A DNA stretch of 35,271 nt from a virus. Of this stretch, positions 19,717 to 26,839 are shown in pieces; the stretch's first letter is position 1, and every line of letters begins with the position of its first letter. The translations under genes were made by a program, and so were the position numbers. The stretch covers positions 1 through 35,271 of IMG/VR virus record IMGVR_UViG_3300037502_001792; one strand, 5' to 3'. The notes under the pieces were generated by a model. That model did no database searches, was not told where the DNA came from, and saw only the letters and a program-made list of their open reading frames with translations.

Positions 19717-19985
19717 GAGCCTGGAAAACAAAGAATTGCCAGCTAACCGTGTGGCAAAACCCCGAAGGCATCAGCTTTCAATTCGGGAAGCACTACAAAG
19801 ACAAAAAAACAGGGGAATGGCGCGAGTCGAAGCGGCTTTACGCCGATGAACTACCCCACATCATTGATATGCTGCAGCGGGCAGTGCAATGGAGCCAAAA
19901 CCGCACCAATTTGGAGAGCTCCGCAGCACTCACCGAGCCAATATCGTCAGTAGTAAAAAACGTAATGGATAAGTTAAGGGAGTAA
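19701..19985 (+). CDS. ssDNA-binding-type protein (PC4-like), copy 1
   Basis: A 94-residue protein. The beta-hairpin-rich core KNCQLTVWQNPEGISFQFGKHYKDKKTGEWRESKRLY (about 11-47) followed by a long helix (LPHIIDMLQRAVQWSQ) resembles phage ssDNA-binding proteins of the PC4/p15-like fold. CAGGAGG precedes the ATG. It is a paralogue of the next gene, sharing the YKDK-TGEW--SK-LY pattern, but lacks its acidic tail. It probably coats single strands during replication or annealing. Confidence 0.65.
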   Translation: MGTRIGAWKTKNCQLTVWQNPEGISFQFGKHYKDKKTGEWRESKRLYADELPHIIDMLQRAVQWSQNRTNLESSAALTEPISSVVKNVMDKLRE

Positions 19986-19986
19986 T

Positions 19987-20283
19987 ATGCCACCAGTAAC
20001 ATCATACAAGGAAAAAGGTCTTCAAGTAGCCGTGTGGGAGAACCGCACCGGAGGCTACAGCTACACCATCAGTAAGCGCTACAAGGACAAGCAAACAGGC
20101 GAATGGAAGGACTCCAAGTATCTCTACAAGGAGGATATGGAGGCTTTGACGCTGCTTATACAATCAGCACTGAGCTACGCACACGACCGCGCAGAGCATC
20201 AGCATGAAGGCATCCCAAGCGGGCAAGGTAAGCAAGGTCCAAGCCCTGTCACTGAGTTCGATATGGACGACATTCCATTCTGA
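19987..20283 (+). CDS. ssDNA-binding-type protein (PC4-like), copy 2, with SSB-type tail
   Basis: A 98-residue protein starting 1 base after the previous stop. It has the same core (LQVAVWENRTGGYSYTISKRYKDKQTGEWKDSKYLY, about 12-47) and helix, a Gly/Pro/Gln-rich linker (about 75-88) and the C-terminus FDMDDIPF. That tail is nearly identical to the last residues of bacterial SSB (DDDIPF), which bind RecO, PriA, exonuclease I and other host replication proteins. It probably acts as the phage SSB and recruits host enzymes. The fold is inferred; the tail is seen directly. Confidence 0.75.
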   Translation: MPPVTSYKEKGLQVAVWENRTGGYSYTISKRYKDKQTGEWKDSKYLYKEDMEALTLLIQSALSYAHDRAEHQHEGIPSGQGKQGPSPVTEFDMDDIPF

Positions 20284-20297
20284 TACAACCGATTTTC

Positions 20298-20350
20298 GGG
20301 GGCGGTAGGTTGCGTGGGACACGACACGCAATGCAAAGGCTACCGTCCCC
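20298..20350 (+). ncRNA. Two-stem structured intergenic RNA element
   Basis: Outer stem: GGGGGCGGTAG (20298-20308) pairs with CTACCGTCCCC (20340-20350), 11 pairs with one G-U. Inner stem: TTGCGTG (20310-20316) pairs with CACGCAA (20325-20331), loop GGACACGA. An 8-base bulge (20332-20339) separates them. It fills most of the 85-base gap. No U-run follows on either strand, so it is not a terminator; it could be a leader element or a small RNA. Confidence 0.65.
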
Positions 20351-20368
20351 ACTTAACTGGAAGGACAG

Positions 20369-20689
20369 ATGAAAACAACTGAAGAACTGGCAGAGCGATA
20401 TGTAGCGCATAATCGGTCATACCCTTACGACCCGCTAAATGCTGAAGATAGATATCAAAGAAACTCTTTTTTGGCTGGCTATGAAGCATGTAGAAATCAC
20501 ATTCACTTGCATTGGAAAGAAGAATGGAAAGAACTCTATAAGGCCATTGAAGAGAGCAGCCTTCCAGCAATGGATGCTATGGAAGGTCGATATTTGCGAA
20601 AGGTAAAAGAGTTAGAAGCAAAAATTGCCGAGCTTGAGACTCAACTTGAAAACTGGCAGCACAATGCAATACACGGAGACAATATATGA
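20369..20689 (+). CDS. Early protein, helical, unknown function
   Basis: A 106-residue protein with GGAAGGA upstream. Its N-terminus MKTTEELAERY matches that of the next gene (MKTPEELAEEY). The C-terminal 40 residues form a clear coiled coil (LRKVKELEAKIAELETQLEN). It overlaps the next start by 4 bases. Function unknown. Confidence 0.65.
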   Translation: MKTTEELAERYVAHNRSYPYDPLNAEDRYQRNSFLAGYEACRNHIHLHWKEEWKELYKAIEESSLPAMDAMEGRYLRKVKELEAKIAELETQLENWQHNAIHGDNI

Positions 20690-21180
20690 AAACACCTGAA
20701 GAGTTGGCAGAAGAGTACGCAAACAGCATTACGCGAGAATCAGCCCGGTTTATCCGACAAGATGTTAGTTTTGCGTTTTTTTCCGGCTACCAAGCCGCAC
20801 AGGAACACGCACACGCAGCACTGGAGGAAGCAGAGGCTGAGATAGACAGGCTGCAAACTAAGCTAAGCGATACGGGGATACTGGCTACTGACCATATTGT
20901 TGACGTCAGCAAAATGGTGGATGTGAGTAGTTCAGAAACGCTTAACAACTGGATCTCGGTGAAGGATCGGTTGCCGGAAATTCCAGAAAATGATTACAGC
21001 AATCGTGTTCTCTTGCTTAGAACAGATGGATTTATAGTAATTGCCAGAATAGAAAAATGTGTTCGATTTGTGCGGCCTCTTCAGCAAGCCTTAATTGTTG
21101 AAACTGACAACGGCGATCCTATTGAAGAATTTACCCACTGGATGCCGCTACCTGAACCGCCGAAGGAGTCTAAAACATGA
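20686..21180 (+). CDS. DUF551-domain protein
   Basis: A 164-residue protein. The N-terminal third shares MKTxEELAExY and a following helical segment with the preceding gene. The C-terminal part (about 84-160) has NNWISVKDRLPE, then VLLLRTDG and, near the end, EFTHWMPLPEPP. This is the layout of DUF551, a small domain common in phages with no known activity. It overlaps the next gene by 4 bases. Confidence 0.8.
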   Translation: MKTPEELAEEYANSITRESARFIRQDVSFAFFSGYQAAQEHAHAALEEAEAEIDRLQTKLSDTGILATDHIVDVSKMVDVSSSETLNNWISVKDRLPEIPENDYSNRVLLLRTDGFIVIARIEKCVRFVRPLQQALIVETDNGDPIEEFTHWMPLPEPPKESKT

Positions 21181-21368
21181 GTTGGAAATACATACGAGAT
21201 GAACTACCGCCGTATAACAAAGAAGTTATTTGGTGTAATCCGTACTCAGGCATCATGGTAATTAGCGCAATCAATGGCGATTGGGATGGCGATTTGAGCA
21301 ATGAGTATTTTGAATACTGGCAAGAACTGCCACAACTACCGGAGGTGAAGAATGCCGATGCATATTAA
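21177..21368 (+). CDS. Short DUF551-like protein
   Basis: A 63-residue protein consisting of little more than a DUF551-like module: WKYIRDELPPYNKEVIWCN at the start and YWQELPQLPE near the end. It looks like a shortened tandem copy of the domain in the preceding gene. Its end overlaps the next frame by 17 bases. Confidence 0.7.
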   Translation: MSWKYIRDELPPYNKEVIWCNPYSGIMVISAINGDWDGDLSNEYFEYWQELPQLPEVKNADAY

Positions 21369-21720
21369 AGTTGACCCAAAGCATAGCCCGTTTATTGTTG
21401 GCGGCTCTGTGATGAGTAGCCTGTCGCAGTTATATTACAACAGCGGCTATGAGGAATTAAGCAACCTCGTAGGTTTGGTTGAGGCACTGGAATATCTTGC
21501 ATGGTGGATAAAAGGTACGCCACAATACAAAAAACAGTTACAGGAGGATAAATGCCACTCAACAAAAAAGGCCTTAAAATCCGCGCTGCGCTCGAAAAGC
21601 AATACGGCAAAAAGAAAGGCGAGCAAGTCTTCTACGCGATGGAAAACTCCGGCAAAATCAAAGGCGTCAAGAAGAAGTAATGGTAAACTCAAGAGCCAAA
21701 GGCGCAAGAGCCGAGCGTGA
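21352..21720 (+). CDS. Unusual 122-codon frame reading across the next gene
   Basis: Residues 1-66 look like a normal small protein (KVDPKHSPFIVGG, then helical LVGLVEALEYLAWWIKG). From codon about 67 the frame runs through the whole 21552-21680 gene in another phase and yields a Lys/Ser/Arg-rich tail. In the frame of the following gene, a TAA (21549-21551) abuts its ATG. A one- or two-base indel near the AAAAAA run at about 21530 would therefore give a neat 66-residue gene. Either this is overprinting or the tail is a frameshift artefact. Confidence 0.45.
   Translation: MPMHIKVDPKHSPFIVGGSVMSSLSQLYYNSGYEELSNLVGLVEALEYLAWWIKGTPQYKKQLQEDKCHSTKKALKSALRSKSNTAKRKASKSSTRWKTPAKSKASRRSNGKLKSQRRKSRA
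21552..21680 (+). CDS. Small conserved Lys-rich phage protein
   Basis: A 42-residue basic protein (MPLNKKGLKIRAALEKQYG, then KKGEQVFYAMENSGKIKGV). The K-x(3)-KGEQVFYAxxNxGxI pattern is common among tiny phage proteins. AGGAGG lies 5 bases before the ATG and the stop overlaps the nuclease start (TAATG). Too short for usual gene finders but convincing. Function unknown. Confidence 0.75.
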   Translation: MPLNKKGLKIRAALEKQYGKKKGEQVFYAMENSGKIKGVKKK

Positions 21721-21994
21721 GCTTGCTCACCGCCTCCAAGAATACGGCTACCAAGCCCACCGTACCCAGCAGTTTTGCGGTAAGGCTGGTAACTCTGACG
21801 TTGAGTGCAAAGAACTAGCAAACTACCACATTGAGTGTAAAATGGTGGAAGCCTTAAACATCGATAAGGCTATCGACCAAGCTACACGCGATTGTGGCGA
21901 GCGCACACCAATAGTCGTGCACCGCAAGAAGCAACGTCCCTGGCTAGTCACCATGTATTTGGAAGATTGGCTAAAACTGCAAAATGAAGATTGA
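21680..21994 (+). CDS. PD-(D/E)XK nuclease, Holliday-junction-resolvase-like
   Basis: A 104-residue protein with the layout of small archaeal Hjc-like and phage resolvases: GARAERELAHRLQEYGY (E14 candidate metal ligand), GKAGNSDVEC (D40), HIECK (E52, K54) and a later helix (IDKAIDQATRD) and strand (PIVVHRK, LVTMYLEDW). These are the residues expected for the PD-(D/E)XK core. It would cut branched DNA before packaging or in recombination, acting with the Bet annealase of the same operon. Confidence 0.8.
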   Translation: MVNSRAKGARAERELAHRLQEYGYQAHRTQQFCGKAGNSDVECKELANYHIECKMVEALNIDKAIDQATRDCGERTPIVVHRKKQRPWLVTMYLEDWLKLQNED

Positions 21995-22301
21995 TTTATC
22001 CGGCATTGCTGACGTTGATAAAATCGCTATCCCCGAAGTAGTGCTGTGGCTGGCAGTTATAGAACGCGCCATGCTCGATGCCGTATACCCACGCCGTGAC
22101 TTGGGCATAGCGTTTCGTCGCGACCTACACGACTTCTTCTACAATGAGGTTCCACGGCCTCACAACCTCGTCTACATCTGCAACATTCTATTCGATATAC
22201 CAGACGCTCATGTGGCTGTAAGAAAGCGCCTGGAGGCCATGCTGGACGAGCCAGACGCCCCTGAGTTCATTCGTAGCAAGCGCTACAAAGGCTACTACTA
22301 G
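21984..22301 (+). CDS. Unknown protein, last gene of the early unit
   Basis: A 105-residue protein, mostly helical (IPEVVLWLAVIERAMLDAVY), with basic patches and a C-terminal RSKRYKGYY. It overlaps the nuclease gene by 11 bases and the convergent holin-like gene by 4. No terminator is visible at this convergence. No known family recognised. Confidence 0.68.
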   Translation: MKIDLSGIADVDKIAIPEVVLWLAVIERAMLDAVYPRRDLGIAFRRDLHDFFYNEVPRPHNLVYICNILFDIPDAHVAVRKRLEAMLDEPDAPEFIRSKRYKGYY

Positions 22302-22483
22302 CGCTTCTTCTTCTTGTCGATTACCGACCAAACCTGAGTACCCCCGTAGAGCAATGCACCAGCTACAACCGGCTCTGCTGCCTTTACCAAGCCTTCAGCC
22401 TGGTCCTCAGTCACACCAATGGTAAGCAAGCTACCAGCCGCAAGGGTCAACAAGTGCCGTACAATGGAGAGTAAAATTGGCAT
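22298..22483 (-). CDS. Holin-like small membrane protein
   Basis: A 61-residue protein with two hydrophobic stretches (about 5-22 and 33-50), a short acidic turn (EDQAEGLVKAAE) and a strongly basic tail (DKKKKR), the layout of a class II holin. GAGGA lies upstream of the ATG. It is the last gene of the late unit and follows other envelope-directed genes, as expected for a lysis cassette. The second span is weak, so a one-span protein is possible. Confidence 0.65.
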   Translation of the reverse strand: MPILLSIVRHLLTLAAGSLLTIGVTEDQAEGLVKAAEPVVAGALLYGGTQVWSVIDKKKKR

Positions 22484-23262
22484 AGGAGTTTCCTCATCGC
22501 GTTAAACACCCTGCGCCCGTACTGACAATCACGTTGACGAGGGTCAATAAAATTGCCCCGAATACAGTTCATCCAGGGCTCCCAGTAATAGGTTAGGTTA
22601 CAATGCGCGTACTGCTCAACCCACTTTTTGACATCTACCACCCGACCATCCACGCCGTCTAGGTCTACTATACACGGCTTAGTGACTTTAGGATTTGGTC
22701 CATGCTTTTCGCAGACAACTCCCCGGATGCAACGTCTGCCGATAGGATTATCCACAAGGACACAATTAGGCAAAGCAACAGATACACGAGACAACAGTAC
22801 TCTTCTAGCAGTTTCATTCAGGTCACACTCCAAACACGGGGATGCGTAACACAACAACTCCCCCTTAGCCGATTCCAACCTTAACTTCACCTTATTCAAT
22901 GTACGCTCAAATCGTGACACCACCGACCCAGCCCAACGCTTAACGTCTCTGTTGGCCTTGGCTGCTGTATAGCCCCAGAACGGCTCATATCGGCCACAGC
23001 GCTTGTTTCTCATGCAGGGGCCATTGAGGATATGGATTCGAACAATCTTTGGCCTGGGGTCAGCCAGGAGCGTATCACCGCACTTGCAATCCTTGGCAAA
23101 CGTAGGCTCCAACCAGCCAGTAACTATAGGCTCCTTACCGCTCCAGGTTCTCATCATGGCTTGGCAATTCCACGACTCATTGCATAAGCCTAGGTAACTC
23201 ATGCCCTGACCACTGGCTGTGTTTGCAATCGCAAGCATCCACACAACCAGTAAAAGCCTCAT
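22447..23262 (-). CDS. Secreted cysteine-rich protein, possible cell-wall hydrolase
   Basis: A 271-residue protein with a signal peptide (MRLLLVVWMLAIANTASG, about residues 1-19) and about 17 cysteines in the mature part, so disulfides in the periplasm are likely. Motifs such as VRIHILNGPC, WGYT, SPCLECDL, VDLDG and YYWEPWMNC are spaced like strands of a TIM-barrel glycosidase. The acidic residues in LECDL and YYWEP are possible catalytic ones. Its position between the spanin-like and holin-like genes suggests the endolysin. I do not recognise the family and the enzymatic role is inference. Confidence 0.6.
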   Translation of the reverse strand: MRLLLVVWMLAIANTASGQGMSYLGLCNESWNCQAMMRTWSGKEPIVTGWLEPTFAKDCKCGDTLLADPRPKIVRIHILNGPCMRNKRCGRYEPFWGYTAAKANRDVKRWAGSVVSRFERTLNKVKLRLESAKGELLCYASPCLECDLNETARRVLLSRVSVALPNCVLVDNPIGRRCIRGVVCEKHGPNPKVTKPCIVDLDGVDGRVVDVKKWVEQYAHCNLTYYWEPWMNCIRGNFIDPRQRDCQYGRRVFNAMRKLLCQFYSPLYGTC

Positions 23263-23501
23263 CGGTCCAAGGCTCTATCCAGCTTCTTTTCTATGCGGTC
23301 CAGCCGCTCCTTTACGCCGTTGACCTCAGTCTGTAGCACCTGTACCTGTGCTGTAAGCGTGTACTTGGTTTGCTCCAAGTCGTGCAACGAACCCTTTAGG
23401 TTTTTGTAATCCAGGCCGACAATACTTACAACCACGCCAATGACGGCTTTAATGGCTAAGTCTATCCAATACCGCAACTCAGTGACTTCGCCAGTTGTCA
23501 T
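23259..23501 (-). CDS. Membrane-anchored coiled-coil protein of the lysis cassette
   Basis: An 80-residue protein. One hydrophobic span (about 12-30, YWIDLAIKAVIGVVVSIVG) is followed by a coiled coil to the end (LEQTKYTLTAQVQVLQTEVNGVKERLDRIEKKLDRAL). GGAGGTG precedes the ATG. The order span then coiled coil fits an i-spanin or a holin-accessory protein. No lipoprotein partner is seen next to it; the lipoprotein at 15928 lies in the early unit. Confidence 0.65.
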   Translation of the reverse strand: MTTGEVTELRYWIDLAIKAVIGVVVSIVGLDYKNLKGSLHDLEQTKYTLTAQVQVLQTEVNGVKERLDRIEKKLDRALDR

Positions 23502-23887
23502 CGCACCTCCAAATCAGCCGTATCAATTCCATTCATCAACTGCATAAATGAACTCATCGCTGCTCGACTAGCTACAATGATGGCTTTGGGTCCAATCAGC
23601 CCATAAGACGTCCCAAGCAAAATACATCCATGAGTATCAGCATCGCTATTGCCAGCATGAATAAGTATGTCGCTGCGTCCTGGCACATCCTGCACCTTGT
23701 AGCATTCGCCAAACTTCAAAGACTGATGCTTTACCAGCTTATAGTGACCGCTAGGTATGCATGACACCATGCGCTCATTGTTGCGCCATTTGTCCTCAAG
23801 CGTAACGCAGACTGGACGCCCGTTGGCAGTAAGCACGCCAAACGTTGCATCCTGATACTCGCCAATCCGCGTTACCTTGAGCTTCAT
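23498..23887 (-). CDS. DUF5675-family protein
   Basis: A 129-residue protein matching DUF5675: TFGVLTANGRPVCVTLEDKWRNN near the start, IPSGHYKL, then DVPGRSDILIHAGNSDADTHGCILLG. The His and Cys of the last motif (IHxGN...GCxLLG) recall L,D-transpeptidase YkuD-type active sites, so a cell-wall role is possible. It is common in phage lysis regions. It overlaps both neighbours by 4 bases. Confidence 0.82.
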   Translation of the reverse strand: MKLKVTRIGEYQDATFGVLTANGRPVCVTLEDKWRNNERMVSCIPSGHYKLVKHQSLKFGECYKVQDVPGRSDILIHAGNSDADTHGCILLGTSYGLIGPKAIIVASRAAMSSFMQLMNGIDTADLEVR

Positions 23888-24903
23888 GCTTCCAGCGCCT
23901 CAATGCGAGCTTCCAATGCCGCAATTTTTTGTTGCGTTAATTCAGCAAACTCTTGAAACGCTTTGATCATACGCGATTCATTTTTGCCAAGCCCTGACAA
24001 TGTGTAAAACCCGTCTGGACCTTGCCCTACTAGGTCTGGGTATATCTCCTGCACTTCTTGAGCAATAAAACCAATTTGATGCCCTGAGCCGTCCTTGTAG
24101 TCAAACTCTACAGGCCGAAGGCTCATAATGTTGGCTAACTGCGAAGGTAGGTCAGTTATGTTTTCTTTTACTCTCTCATCAGATGTAGAGGTAAATGTCG
24201 CTTGGTTCGCTCCATTGGCTGTAATCGATCCAGAAGCAGCGTTGCCACCATTAATATAAAACAACGCAAATATATTTGAGGTAGTTGTGTTGTTATCAAA
24301 CTTGAAAAACCGAATAGCAGGGACACCAAGCCCTGCTGCGTTAATATATGCGTCAATCGCTGCCGTAGCATCTTTTACAACAGCCAATCGACCGCTCGGA
24401 CTAAATGGAAGTGTAGTTTGCCCGATAACAGAATCGCCGGTGCCAAACCAAGTTTGTCGTTGCACACTGTTGGTGCCAATACTTACCGGATTGGAACCGC
24501 TTTTGTTTATTTGTAGATATGTTGGAGCGCTAACAATTCGAGCAACCTCTGTGCCATCGGATTGAGTAAATAAAGTCACACCGACGTTATCACTCGCTCG
24601 TCCTCGTTGCGCTAATCCAATGGCATTTGTGCTTTCGCAAAGGGCATCAATAACACCAGCAGTCGGGGTGGCAGTTCCAACGCCTACGCGACTTATGTTC
24701 ATAGCTTGGTTATTGCCAAAGTTCAAATTACCAGCCATTGAGTTGCTACCGTCTTTGTTTAGGCATTGGTTAATGCCAGTAGCAAAGTCATTGTCTTGGG
24801 TATCGTGGCGACCAGCTTCAATGCCTATGCCAAGACTTGCATCGCCAGTCCATCCACCTGTACCAGCATTTCCCTTCGTATAACTTCCCGCTGCCCAAGG
24901 CAT
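23884..24903 (-). CDS. Tail fibre with S74 self-cleaving chaperone domain
   Basis: A 339-residue protein. The N-terminus (MPWAAGSYTKG, RHDTQDNDFATGINQCLNKDG) is the fibre head common in podoviruses. The middle is beta-rich (about 60-235). The C-terminal ~100 residues form a peptidase S74 intramolecular chaperone. TSDERVKENI (about residue 240) contains the Ser-Asp cleavage site and nearby Lys, then come RPVEFDYKDGSGHQIGFIAQEVQEIYPDLV and a final trimer-forming coiled coil. The domain helps the fibre fold as a trimer and is then cut off. It is likely the main receptor-binding protein. Confidence 0.87.
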   Translation of the reverse strand: MPWAAGSYTKGNAGTGGWTGDASLGIGIEAGRHDTQDNDFATGINQCLNKDGSNSMAGNLNFGNNQAMNISRVGVGTATPTAGVIDALCESTNAIGLAQRGRASDNVGVTLFTQSDGTEVARIVSAPTYLQINKSGSNPVSIGTNSVQRQTWFGTGDSVIGQTTLPFSPSGRLAVVKDATAAIDAYINAAGLGVPAIRFFKFDNNTTTSNIFALFYINGGNAASGSITANGANQATFTSTSDERVKENITDLPSQLANIMSLRPVEFDYKDGSGHQIGFIAQEVQEIYPDLVGQGPDGFYTLSGLGKNESRMIKAFQEFAELTQQKIAALEARIEALEA

Positions 24904-24913
24904 AGTCTCTCCT

Positions 24914-26839
24914 TTATGCGTTGTAGTAATTCATTACTTTTTGAACATACGTTTTGGTTTCTGTCGGAACCAATCTCAATATGTTTCGTGTTGTAACTGG
25001 CAACTCTTCAGACTCCAGTTTTTTTATGATGTTACGGATTCGCTGTGGTCCTGCATTGTATGCAGCCAGAGCCAGTCGCGTATCACCAAAATCCTCAAGC
25101 TGTTTTGCAAGGTACTTGCTGCCACCTTCTACGTTCTGTTGCGGGTCAAATGGGTCGCTCACTCCCATGTCTTTGGCTGTGCCAGGCATAAGCTGCATTA
25201 AACCCTTTGCGCCTTTGCGACTAACAGCGTTGGGATTGCCAGAAGACTCTTGTTGAATTACCGCTTTTACCAACTTAGGTTCTGCAAACTCATCTCCAAC
25301 AGGTATGCTAATGTTTTGCTTGCCTACTTGCATTGATTTTTGGGCTGGCGCAGGTTCGCCTCGTAGCGCCTCTATTTCTCTTGTAACAGCTTCAATTTGA
25401 GCATCTATATCCATCTCAGGAAGTGCAGCAGGCTTCGTTGCTGTAGGTTGCAAATCCTTTGGGGCAGCTTTGCCAGCGATAGTAACCAAATCACCAAGGC
25501 TAACAGCGGCAACTTCTTTAGGCATTGCTTTGCTTAAATTAGTTGTTAATTTGCCAACAAGATTTTGTCCTTTAGGAGTAGCTAAAGCTCGCAATGTAAG
25601 AGCGCCCAAAACACCTGATCCAACATCGCCAGCAGCAGCACCAAGAATAGCTCCACCTGCAAGCCCTGCCCCGCCAGTAGTATTAAGTAACTGCTGTACT
25701 TTGCCGATATCATAATCAGCACCAGTAGCCTTAAAGCCTCTTTCAATAATAGGGCTAACTACAATCAAGTCCTGCTTTTGCTTGTTAAGGTTTTTTACTT
25801 CAGGCGCATACTTTTCAATATGCCCCTTCATATCCCTGTAAAGAGTACGCCAAAACCCAGGGTCAGATTGAGGGGAGTTTTTCCAATTCTCACCGATAAT
25901 CTTTTTCTGCTGATTCAGGTATACAAGACTCCCTTTGCCTTCTCGACGCAAAGCATCTTGTAAGCTAATAAGTTCGTTTAGGTATTTATCAACATCGTTC
26001 GCCGCTATGTTTTTAGAAACATATTGAAGCGTTTTATCAAACGAAGGTGGAGGGACTGGCCCTACCTTAGCTTCTGTTCCTTTCAGAACAGACTGAATTG
26101 AGTCTTCTGTTGCTTCTTTGGCGGCTTGTAGCTTTGGATACATAGACTCAGGGTCTATGCTTTTACCAAGAGTGCCTTTCTCAATAAGGTTATCAAAACT
26201 CTTTTTAAGCTGAGTAGTAGTATCCCCTTCTACTGTTTCAATAATAGCGTTCTTAGCTAACTTGTAATCAGAAGCCCTTGCGCCTCTAGCTTTACGCTGT
26301 AAGCCCATACCAACATCTTCTAGCAATGGAGCAATAGATGATGCAGCTTTAGCAGCGCCACTAACAGCAGCAGGAGCGGCGAATGCTCCTACCAATCCTG
26401 CGTATTGAGATTCAGGCGCAATCGCTTGCCCCGCTTCACTACCGAGGTATGCCGCTAATCCTGTACCAGCTTGGCCCAGCAACTTAGCCTTAGATAACGG
26501 CGATGGAGTAAGAAAACTTACCAATTCTTGCACTTCCGTTTCGGGCCTAACGCCAAGAATAGGTGCTGCAGCTTCCGCTCCTGCGCTCAGTAACTTGCTT
26601 GCTCCAAAAGTTTCTACAGGAGCGCCGGCATATTCCAAACCCTTTACTACGGGATATGACAATACATCTACTAACCCTGCGCCAGCCCTAGCAATACCGG
26701 TTGGTACATCAAAAGCAAATTGACGCAAGCCATAACCACTAGGCTCTGGTGATTCAGGTACAGAAGCAGTCAATGCAGCTTGCTCTTTAGCTATCTCGGC
26801 TTCCAATGCTGCTATCTGTGCGTCTATTGGGTCCATCAC
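24914..26839 (-). CDS. Ejection protein with C-terminal SLT transglycosylase domain
   Basis: A 641-residue virion protein. Residues 1-30 are a coiled coil. About 60-200 and 395-440 are Ala/Gly-rich and hydrophobic, able to insert in membranes. About 210-370 is helical. The last 130 residues form an SLT domain: the catalytic Glu in IQQESSGNPNA (about 530), GAKGLMQLMPGT, then LALAAYNAGP. This plan fits internal ejection proteins of podoviruses (T7 gp16 plan) that open peptidoglycan and form a channel at DNA entry. Confidence 0.87.
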   Translation of the reverse strand: MMDPIDAQIAALEAEIAKEQAALTASVPESPEPSGYGLRQFAFDVPTGIARAGAGLVDVLSYPVVKGLEYAGAPVETFGASKLLSAGAEAAAPILGVRPETEVQELVSFLTPSPLSKAKLLGQAGTGLAAYLGSEAGQAIAPESQYAGLVGAFAAPAAVSGAAKAASSIAPLLEDVGMGLQRKARGARASDYKLAKNAIIETVEGDTTTQLKKSFDNLIEKGTLGKSIDPESMYPKLQAAKEATEDSIQSVLKGTEAKVGPVPPPSFDKTLQYVSKNIAANDVDKYLNELISLQDALRREGKGSLVYLNQQKKIIGENWKNSPQSDPGFWRTLYRDMKGHIEKYAPEVKNLNKQKQDLIVVSPIIERGFKATGADYDIGKVQQLLNTTGGAGLAGGAILGAAAGDVGSGVLGALTLRALATPKGQNLVGKLTTNLSKAMPKEVAAVSLGDLVTIAGKAAPKDLQPTATKPAALPEMDIDAQIEAVTREIEALRGEPAPAQKSMQVGKQNISIPVGDEFAEPKLVKAVIQQESSGNPNAVSRKGAKGLMQLMPGTAKDMGVSDPFDPQQNVEGGSKYLAKQLEDFGDTRLALAAYNAGPQRIRNIIKKLESEELPVTTRNILRLVPTETKTYVQKVMNYYNA

